NCBI GenBank assembly: GCA_025455445.1
Contig: JALOMN010000023.1
Span: 1-11,498 of the forward strand
Length of the DNA: 11,498 nucleotides
Origin: Cyclobacteriaceae bacterium
GTDB lineage: Bacteria; Bacteroidota; Bacteroidia; Cytophagales; Cyclobacteriaceae
Direction of reading: 5' to 3'
Each line of letters begins with the position of its first letter. Within the stretch, counting starts at the first letter, position 1. The position numbers were made by a program, and so were the translations under genes. The notes beneath the pieces were generated by a model. The model saw nothing but the letters and a program-made list of their open reading frames with translations, was not told the origin of the DNA and did no database searches. Below, in pieces: positions 5,749-11,498 of the stretch.

Positions 5749-6766
5749 ATCCTTTTAACTTGCTCGTTTCATCGCGCTTTAATAGATAAAACTGCACAGG
5801 TAACACTCTTGGGTATATGGTTGTAGCACTATAATTAGGTGTTATTCTTTCTATTTCACGTCTTTTGGCAAAGTCTTTTGTAATACGCAGGTGGAAAGTA
5901 AGATGTGCCCTAATAATTGCCCATGCATCGGCCGGGCTTCCGCGGAGTAAAAACAAAAATGCCGCCATCCAGTCCAGAATAAGACGCACTGGTATTTTCC
6001 ACCATATAACAGACGCGGGCAAATGTTTTAGTAAAAGACTAAGTCCATTTCTAAAATTAAGTTCAGTTTTTCGGGGATTCGATTTAGAGAGGGTTCCGCC
6101 TCCTACGTGATACACAGTGCTCTCACCGCAATAATACACGTGGTAGCCAGCCCTGTTGAGTCGCCAGCATAAATCAATTTCTTCCATGTGCGCAAAGAAG
6201 TCCTCATCTAAACCACCCATTTCCCTATAAACGCTTGCTCGTATAAACAAACATGCACCAGTTGCCCAAAACACCTGGCAGGTATCATTGTATTGCCCAT
6301 GGTCTTCTTCAATGTGGTCAAAAATTCTTCCACGGCAGAATGGATAACCTAATGAATCGATGAAACCACCAGCCGCACCGGCATACTCAAATTTATTTTT
6401 ATTGTGGAAAGATTTTATTTTGGGTTGGGCCGCTACAATATTTTTGTTACTCTTAAAAAGCGCGATTAATGGCTCTATCCATCCTTGAGTAACTTCAACA
6501 TCTGAGTTAAGTAATACATAAAACTCAGCATCTACTTTTTGTAACGCGCGGTTATACCCTCCGCAGAATCCATAGTTTTTATCGAGTCTTAGTATCTCAA
6601 TGTGTTCACTGAAATTATCTTCCAGAATGCGAATGGAGTCATCCGCAGAAAAGTTGTCGGCTACAATAATTTTTGCATTTCCACTGAAGGCTATCACCGA
6701 GGGAAGAAATTGTTGAAGAAAATTTCTTCCATTATAATTCAGAATAACAACCGCTACTTCGGTCAT
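5732..6766 (-). CDS. Family 2 glycosyltransferase (rhamnosyltransferase-like)
   Basis: The product is 344 residues with a GT-A fold signature: VVILNYNG (6-13), an IVADNFSADDS nucleotide-sugar segment (34-44), LDKNYGFCGGYN (61-72), LLNSDV at 85-90 in the DxD position, and GGLDEDFFAHMEEIDLCWR (184-202), typical of WbbL/rhamnosyltransferase-like GT2 enzymes. A hydrophobic, tryptophan-rich segment near 252-275 may place the protein at the inner membrane face. It probably transfers a sugar from a nucleotide-sugar donor to a surface glycan; donor and acceptor cannot be told from sequence. ATG 6766 overlaps the ybaB stop as ATGA, so translation is likely coupled to ybaB. No other glycan genes are nearby. 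Its stop (TAG at 5734-5732) lies inside the pspC-like gene. Confidence 0.9.
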   Translation of the reverse strand: MTEVAVVILNYNGRNFLQQFLPSVIAFSGNAKIIVADNFSADDSIRILEDNFSEHIEILRLDKNYGFCGGYNRALQKVDAEFYVLLNSDVEVTQGWIEPLIALFKSNKNIVAAQPKIKSFHNKNKFEYAGAAGGFIDSLGYPFCRGRIFDHIEEDHGQYNDTCQVFWATGACLFIRASVYREMGGLDEDFFAHMEEIDLCWRLNRAGYHVYYCGESTVYHVGGGTLSKSNPRKTELNFRNGLSLLLKHLPASVIWWKIPVRLILDWMAAFLFLLRGSPADAWAIIRAHLTFHLRITKDFAKRREIERITPNYSATTIYPRVLPVQFYLLKRDETSKLKGFNNPR

Positions 6767-7098
6767 CCCATCAGATTGCTTAAGTCCATACCGGGTATGT
6801 TGGGTAATAATCCGTCTGTTGCCTTTTTAATTTCTTCTTTGGCGAGTATGTCAACATCTTCCATTGCTTTGTTTACTGCTGCAACTACTAAATCCTGCAT
6901 CAATATCTTGTCGTCAGCTTTAATAATAATCGGGTCAATATCGATAGTCAATACTTGCTTTTTCCCATTAACGGTTGCACGAACCATTCCACCACCCGAT
7001 TCGCTGGTTGTTTTTATTTTACTCAGATTATCCTGGGCTTCTTTCATCTTTTGTTGCACTTCCTTCATTTTGCCCATCATCTTCATCATGTCAAACAT
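6763..7098 (-). CDS. ybaB: YbaB/EbfC family nucleoid-associated DNA-binding protein
   Basis: The product is 111 residues, the normal length for the family. It starts MFDMMKMMGKMKEVQQKMKEAQ, the methionine-rich amphipathic helix of YbaB, and continues with the central beta strands (GGGMVRATVNGKKQVLTIDI, 35-54) and a second helix (LVVAAVNKAMEDVDILAKEE, 69-88), ending in a Gly/Met-rich tail (LLPNIPGMDLSNLMG). Family members form dimers that bind DNA and associate with the nucleoid. In many bacteria ybaB lies next to dnaX and recR; here the downstream gene is a glycosyltransferase joined by a 4-base overlap. A TACTTTTG element lies 33-40 bases upstream of the ATG and probably starts this two-gene unit. 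Confidence 0.92.
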   Translation of the reverse strand: MFDMMKMMGKMKEVQQKMKEAQDNLSKIKTTSESGGGMVRATVNGKKQVLTIDIDPIIIKADDKILMQDLVVAAVNKAMEDVDILAKEEIKKATDGLLPNIPGMDLSNLMG

Positions 7099-7130
7099 AT
7101 CGCAAAGGTTTTGTTTAAGAATTGTATCTG

Positions 7131-7138
7131 CAAAAGTA
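7131..7138 (-). promoter_or_regulatory. Candidate -7 element for the ybaB-glycosyltransferase pair
   Basis: The minus-strand sequence TACTTTTG is an exact TAnnTTTG match, giving a start near 7124 and a leader of about 26 bases before the ybaB ATG (7098). No clear TTG is found 19-21 bases further upstream, so only the -7 half is supported. It lies in the 64-base gap after the secreted-protein gene. Confidence 0.4.
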
Positions 7139-7162
7139 TATGATTTATCCGTAAGAGGTTGA

Positions 7163-9073
7163 TTATTTTGATTTCCTGAGAATTACCACGGTGCCGTTTT
7201 CAGAAAAGTTTTGCCCCGAAAGGTCAGTAATATTGGCAATCCACACATATGTGCCTTCTGGCAAAGCGCGTCCGCCATTCGTGCCATCCCAGGGTTCATT
7301 TTTATCACTGTAAAAAATCAAGTTACCCCAACGATCAAAAATTTTAAGTTCTTTTTTTACGATAAACTGACCCGAGACATTAAACTTATCATTTTCAACA
7401 GGTCCAGTGCCATCAGGCGTAAATGCGCTGGGATAAAATATGTTGGCCGACTTCAATACACTTACCAGGTTAGAAATAGATGGGCTTATACCCACCTCAT
7501 TTGCATCACCAACTACTTTGTATTGAAAAAGCTGATTGTTGGGATCGGCCTGTTCATCGACAAATAGTGTATCCGTGCCTGCATTGATGGTTGCAAGAAG
7601 AGTTCCATCCTTGTCAAATTTCTGAACCCGATAATTTTTTATACCATTTTTAAATCCCAGGTATCGCGACCATCGGAGGGTGATAGCATTTTTAGAATCT
7701 AAAGAAGAGTATAAACGAATCGGACAAATTAAGGCCCCTTGCTGACTATTATTATCGCAAACGTCAACATAATTAATTCGATAGCAGGTGTTTGATTCGG
7801 TGCTGTAACTTATATCTGAATAATTATTTGATGTAGTTTGATCGAGCAGGATAAATGGATTGTTATTTTGTGATCTAAGCAATGAATAGGTTGCAGCAGT
7901 AAACAAAGGATTCTGTTGCCAGTTTAGTGTTACTCCTGCGTCTGTAACTTCAGAAGTAATATTATCAATTGCGGTGGGTGAAGAGGTGATAAATGAGGTG
8001 CCGCATTTTTTAAGTGAGATGCTGGTTACATTGTTTGGATACACGTTAACTACCTGGTAACAATATTCAGTTTTGCATACCACTTCTGTATCTGTAAAAG
8101 CAGAAGGAGCGCCTGCCAGTGTGCGAAACAGGTTATCATTTTTTAATATTCGTGTATTTATAATTCCGGTGGGTGCTGTTGTCCAGGTTAAATTATTGGA
8201 CGCGCTTTGAATATTTAAATCAAAATTCTGACTACACACCGGAGGCGAATAGATATTTGTATTTGCACAAGGGTCAAAAGAGCCTAACCTAAAACAATAG
8301 AAGTTATCTTCTACGTTGAGGTTTGGCATGGATGCAGTACTTACTCCATATAAAGTCTGAAACTGCTGGAATGTGCTGGAATTATTGACTGCAATTTCCA
8401 GCTTATACTGAATGTTTTGCTGCGGTGAGTAGTCGAGGGTTAAACTGGTTGAATTGGTTGCGGCAAGTGTATTTAATTGTGGCACTGGCAATGCATTGAG
8501 TGCGGTAAACGGTTGTACTTTGGCTGCGCAATTATCTGCAGAATTTATGTCCTTGCCTCTCACGCTGATATTGAAATTACCGGCTGCTCCATAGGTATGC
8601 GTGGCAGTTTGGTTATTTCCGCTGGGCATGGCGACCTCAGTAATTCCATCATTATTAAAATCAATAAAATATTGATCGTAATTTTTATCAGTTATTTTAA
8701 TTGAAGTTTTTAATCCCGCGCAGGTATAAATTTCAAACTCTGGTTGAATGTTAGCATCAACCGTAATATCGATGTCATCTGCTCCAATACTTTGATAAAG
8801 TATTGATAGTTTAAAGTTTCCAGCTGCTGGGTAAGTAATTATAAATTGATTTTGTTGCGGAAGTGTGCCATTTCCTGCGCTCATGAGGCACGGCTTACCA
8901 GGGGTACATTCACCAGTGGTTGTCAGGTTGGTATCAGTTATTGTAACAGTAAATGGAGCGCAGCCTTTCACTTCATCAACACGAAATCTTCCCAGTCTGC
9001 TCGTATATTGACCATAGGCAACATACATGCTCAACATATTGAATAGGAATATCAAAATGATTTTATTCACCAT
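7163..9073 (-). CDS. Secreted PKD/Fn3-like protein with type IX secretion (type B, CHU_C) sorting domain
   Basis: The product is 636 residues. A signal peptide (MVNKIILIFLFNMLSMYVAYG, cut near residue 21) is followed by a PKD-like domain (about 28-108, with GCAPFTVTITDT and YPAAGNFKLS), a second PKD-like unit (111-190, with FIDFNNDGITE and YGAAGNFNISV), then four Fn3-like modules (about 200-540). Residues 545-636 match the gliding-motility-associated C-terminal (CHU_C/TIGR04131) domain: FYPSAFTPDG, NDKFNV, ELKIFDRWGNLIFYS, PWDGTNGG, LPEGTYVWIA and a basic end. This is a type B signal for export through the type IX system and release or attachment at the surface. The protein has 14 cysteines, unusual among the genes here and suggesting disulfides. 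No enzyme domain is seen, so an adhesin or matrix role is inferred. It lies 46 bases downstream of hutH. Confidence 0.88.
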   Translation of the reverse strand: MVNKIILIFLFNMLSMYVAYGQYTSRLGRFRVDEVKGCAPFTVTITDTNLTTTGECTPGKPCLMSAGNGTLPQQNQFIITYPAAGNFKLSILYQSIGADDIDITVDANIQPEFEIYTCAGLKTSIKITDKNYDQYFIDFNNDGITEVAMPSGNNQTATHTYGAAGNFNISVRGKDINSADNCAAKVQPFTALNALPVPQLNTLAATNSTSLTLDYSPQQNIQYKLEIAVNNSSTFQQFQTLYGVSTASMPNLNVEDNFYCFRLGSFDPCANTNIYSPPVCSQNFDLNIQSASNNLTWTTAPTGIINTRILKNDNLFRTLAGAPSAFTDTEVVCKTEYCYQVVNVYPNNVTSISLKKCGTSFITSSPTAIDNITSEVTDAGVTLNWQQNPLFTAATYSLLRSQNNNPFILLDQTTSNNYSDISYSTESNTCYRINYVDVCDNNSQQGALICPIRLYSSLDSKNAITLRWSRYLGFKNGIKNYRVQKFDKDGTLLATINAGTDTLFVDEQADPNNQLFQYKVVGDANEVGISPSISNLVSVLKSANIFYPSAFTPDGTGPVENDKFNVSGQFIVKKELKIFDRWGNLIFYSDKNEPWDGTNGGRALPEGTYVWIANITDLSGQNFSENGTVVILRKSK

Positions 9074-9119
9074 ACACTAATTCCATTCGCTATTTACTTT
9101 GTAGCTGGTTAATAATTTT

Positions 9120-10625
9120 CTATTCACTTGCTATTTCAATCGGATAGGATTTCAAAAATTTCTCTGCATTTACCAAATCGTTATGTAATAGTCTGTCTGT
9201 TTCAATAAACGGAATTTTATGCCTGAAAGTATCTGCAAATTTTTCGAGCGCTGGCGAACTTTTTAGCGGACGCCTGAAATGCAATGCCTGGGTAGCTGTT
9301 ATCAACTCAATCGCTAAAATGGAATATAGGTTATTGACTATACGATACATTTTTGTAGCTGCGTTGGCGCCCATACTTACATGATCTTCCTGGCCGTTAG
9401 ACGACACGATTGAATCGACTGAAGCAGGCGTGCAGAGTTGTTTGTTCTGACTCACCAGCGAAGCGGCAGTATATTGAGGTATCATCAAGCCTGAATTTAT
9501 ACCAGGATTGGCCACAAGGTAATTGGGAAGATCGCGCGATCCGGAAATGAGCTGATAGGTTCTTCGTTCAGAGATATTACCTAATTCGGATAATGCAATC
9601 GCCAGAAAATCTAAAACTAATGCAAGCGGTTGACCATGAAAATTACCGGCTGAAATAATTTTATCTTCATCCGGAAAAATATTAGGATTGTCACTCACAC
9701 TGTTGACTTCTTTTAAAATCACAGACGTAACGTATTGCACCGCATCATCACTGGCACCGTGCACTTGCGGGATGCATCGGAATGAATAAGGATCCTGCAC
9801 GTGTTGTTTTGCCTGTGAAATAATTTCACTTCCTTGAAGTAACGCTGTAATTTCTCTTGCAACTTTTATCTGCCCGGTTTGCGGTCTTATCTGATGCACC
9901 CGTTCGTCAAATGGTTCGATGCGGCCATCAAAAGCATCCAGCGAAAGCGCACTGATGATATTCACCAATTTTAAAATCCGGTGGGCATGCAGTACTGACC
10001 AAACTGCGTATGCACTCATGAATTGGGTGCCGTTTAACAATGCAAGTCCTTCTTTAGCTTTAAAATGAATCCGTTCCCATCCTAAAAGTGAAAGAACCTC
10101 ACTACTCGGATATATTTTTCCCAGATAGTGAACTTCTCCCATGCCGATTAGCGGAAGCGAGAGATGTGCCAATGGCGCCAGATCACCGGAAGCCCCCAAA
10201 GAGCCCATTTCAAATACGCGAGGCAAAACCCGCTGATTAAACAGGTCTATCAATCGTTCTACAGTTTCAACCTGCACGCCAGAATGACCGTAGGCGAGTG
10301 ATTGCACTTTTAGAAAGAGCATGAGTAAAATTATCTCACGAGGTACTTCGGGGCCAGTGCCACAAGCGTGAGACATTACCAGATTCTCTTGAAGTTGTTC
10401 TAATTGGTTTTTAGGTATGTGCTTATTATACAGTGAACCGAAACCTGTATTGATGCCATAGACGGGCGCAGAAGAAGAATTAATTTTTTCATCCAGGTAT
10501 TGACGGCACTTTACTATTTTTTGTTTTGCTTCGTTCGATAAAGCAATTTTTGAATGGCCGTGTAAAATGTGGTCTAGTTCTCTTAGAGAAAGTTGTTTGG
10601 AAGATATGAAATGGGAGGGTTCCAA
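9120..10625 (-). CDS. hutH: Histidine ammonia-lyase
   Basis: The product is 501 residues, the usual family length. It converts histidine to urocanate and ammonia in the cytoplasm. The MIO cofactor triad Ala145-Ser146-Gly147 sits in GSLGASGDLAPLAHLSL. Other active-site parts are Y56 in VYGINTGFG, S85-H86 in NLVMSHACG, LLNGT (196-200), QDPYSFRCIPQ (277-287, Y280 and R283), GNFHGQPLA (327-335) and E413 in GQEDHVSM. Ser-His and the Glu in QEDHVSM favour histidine over tyrosine or phenylalanine, although some tyrosine ammonia-lyases of the phylum also carry Ser-His. The only usable start is TTG 10625: no ATG or GTG lies between the upstream in-frame TAG and the conserved N-terminus. It follows hisS by 24 bases and is probably cotranscribed. 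No hutU, hutI or hutG gene is in the window. Confidence 0.92.
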   Translation of the reverse strand: MEPSHFISSKQLSLRELDHILHGHSKIALSNEAKQKIVKCRQYLDEKINSSSAPVYGINTGFGSLYNKHIPKNQLEQLQENLVMSHACGTGPEVPREIILLMLFLKVQSLAYGHSGVQVETVERLIDLFNQRVLPRVFEMGSLGASGDLAPLAHLSLPLIGMGEVHYLGKIYPSSEVLSLLGWERIHFKAKEGLALLNGTQFMSAYAVWSVLHAHRILKLVNIISALSLDAFDGRIEPFDERVHQIRPQTGQIKVAREITALLQGSEIISQAKQHVQDPYSFRCIPQVHGASDDAVQYVTSVILKEVNSVSDNPNIFPDEDKIISAGNFHGQPLALVLDFLAIALSELGNISERRTYQLISGSRDLPNYLVANPGINSGLMIPQYTAASLVSQNKQLCTPASVDSIVSSNGQEDHVSMGANAATKMYRIVNNLYSILAIELITATQALHFRRPLKSSPALEKFADTFRHKIPFIETDRLLHNDLVNAEKFLKSYPIEIASE

Positions 10626-10649
10626 AGAGTGGTAGGTTGTATGTTTTGG

Positions 10650-11498
10650 CTAGTTCGTTTTGATGATAGATACAATTTCTGATAATTGTTTTTTAGTTTG
10701 CTCCCCCGCTTTCATGTTTTTCAAAGTGAGCATGCCACTCTTCACTTCTTCTGAGCCAATTACCAAGGTGAAAGGAATCATTTTCTTATTTGCAAAATCC
10801 AATTGTTTCTGAATTTTAACTGAATCGGGATAAATCTCGGAAGCAATTCCATTATCACGAAGTGTTTGCAAAACTTTTAAACCATATAATTTACTCTCTT
10901 CGTCAAAATGAGTAATTAATACTTGCGTGGAAATCTGTGCTTCCTGAGGGAAAAGTTTTAATTCTTCCATTGCATCATATAAGCGGTCTACGCCAAATGA
11001 AAATCCGACTCCGGAAACTCCTGGCAAACCAAACACTCCGGTTAGGTTATCATAACGTCCACCACCACTCACACTTCCGATTGACACATTATTAATTTTC
11101 ACTTCAAAAATACAGCCTGTATAGTAGGAGAGGCCACGTGCTAATGCAATGTCAAATTCTAAATTTTTCTCAGTAGAACCATATTTTTCCAGCAGGTGAA
11201 GAACTTCATTAAAGTCGGCAATACCTTTTTGTCCTGTTGTAATAGCTGAAAATTTCCCGCTCAGAAATTTAATTTTTTCTTCTGTTGTGCCTTTAAAATT
11301 TAGTATTTCAAATAGTGAATAAAGTTTATCATCATTAAAACCCCGGTTGCGCAATTCTTCTTTCACTTTCTCTTCTCCGATTTTATCTAATTTGTCTATT
11401 GCTACAAAAAGCGAAGATTCATTCTGATTTGCATCGCATAATTCTGCAAGACCGGAAAGTATAGCGCGATGATTAATTTTAATGGTATAGTCGTTAAT
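10650..11498 (-). CDS. hisS: Histidyl-tRNA synthetase, C-terminal part
   Basis: The frame is open to the right edge, so the 5' end of the gene lies outside; 283 codons including the stop are seen, about 60 percent of the family's usual length. The visible part holds the end of the class II catalytic domain: the histidine-specific ALARGLSYYTGCIFEV loop (near bases 11147-11100), then motif 3, GSVSGGGRYDNLTG and GVGFSFGVDRL (near 11072-10980). From about base 10928 to the stop lies the HGTP anticodon-binding domain (VLITHFDEESKLYGLKVLQ, then LVIGSEEVKSGMLTLKN). The enzyme attaches histidine to tRNA(His). An internal GTG at 11366 is not the start, because the family sequence continues upstream of it (KINHRAILSGL, LDKIGEEKVKEEL). 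hutH follows after 24 bases. Confidence 0.94.
   Translation of the reverse strand: MNDYTIKINHRAILSGLAELCDANQNESSLFVAIDKLDKIGEEKVKEELRNRGFNDDKLYSLFEILNFKGTTEEKIKFLSGKFSAITTGQKGIADFNEVLHLLEKYGSTEKNLEFDIALARGLSYYTGCIFEVKINNVSIGSVSGGGRYDNLTGVFGLPGVSGVGFSFGVDRLYDAMEELKLFPQEAQISTQVLITHFDEESKLYGLKVLQTLRDNGIASEIYPDSVKIQKQLDFANKKMIPFTLVIGSEEVKSGMLTLKNMKAGEQTKKQLSEIVSIIKTN

Noticed and set aside
6602..7162. A 186-codon open frame on the plus strand across the glycosyltransferase and ybaB genes
   Set aside because: It is antisense to two genes with clear family motifs, has low-complexity composition and no recognisable domain. It is a shadow of the real genes.
7211..7567. A 118-codon plus-strand open frame inside the secreted-protein gene
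   Set aside because: It is antisense to the well-conserved CHU_C domain, with no promoter, family signature or plausible start context.
9074..9119. A separate promoter for the secreted-protein gene in the gap after hutH
   Set aside because: No TAnnTTTG element or hairpin is seen in these 46 bases, so readthrough from hutH is as likely.
1..11498. Mobile element, CRISPR array, defence island, tRNA or attachment site
   Set aside because: No transposase, integrase, terminal inverted repeats, regularly spaced repeats, cloverleaf or known defence domain was found on either strand. Gene content is mostly core metabolism and envelope.

Overview
The window reads as a chromosomal segment of a Bacteroidota bacterium, most likely a free-living lineage such as Chitinophagales, Sphingobacteriales or Cytophagales. 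The evidence is a protein with a type IX secretion (type B, CHU_C-like) C-terminal sorting domain, an OmpA/TPR lipoprotein of Bacteroidota type, exact TAnnTTTG promoter elements, weak or absent Shine-Dalgarno sequences, and AT-rich intergenic DNA. I see no tRNA, rRNA, CRISPR array, insertion sequence, phage gene or attachment site. Most of the window is housekeeping and metabolic genes, and I found no clear undescribed system.

Layout, left to right. The 5' end of an RsmF/NOL1-NOP2-Sun type RNA methyltransferase gene runs off the left edge (minus strand). Divergent from it are two plus-strand genes: a fumarylacetoacetase gene broken by a frameshift about 70 codons in, and, 7 bases downstream, a flavin-reductase-like flavoprotein. 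Next, on the minus strand, come a stand-alone pyruvate dehydrogenase E1 beta gene (pdhB), convergent with the flavoprotein, and a large OmpA-like/TPR lipoprotein gene with its own consensus promoter and a strong hairpin terminator. A small PspC-domain membrane protein lies divergent from the lipoprotein. Its 3' end overlaps by 17 bases the 3' end of a minus-strand GT2 glycosyltransferase gene, which is itself coupled by a 4-base ATGA overlap to ybaB/ebfC (nucleoid-associated protein). Upstream on the same strand are a secreted, cysteine-rich PKD/Fn3-like protein for type IX secretion, histidine ammonia-lyase (hutH), and the 3' part of hisS, which runs off the right edge.

Functional links. Fumarylacetoacetase carries out the last step of phenylalanine/tyrosine degradation, giving fumarate and acetoacetate; PdhB supplies acetyl-CoA. 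HutH removes ammonia from histidine and HisS charges histidine onto tRNA, so both draw on the same amino-acid pool and lie 24 bases apart. The OmpA/TPR lipoprotein, the CHU_C protein and the glycosyltransferase all concern the cell envelope or surface.

Most worth checking: the apparent microhomology deletion in fumarylacetoacetase; the repeated Cys spacing (+9, +11) in the secreted protein's tandem modules; a 20-bp-spaced ATCCTGA repeat pair upstream of pdhB; the hisS-hutH pair with an apparent TTG start; and the overlapping 3' ends of pspC and the glycosyltransferase gene.
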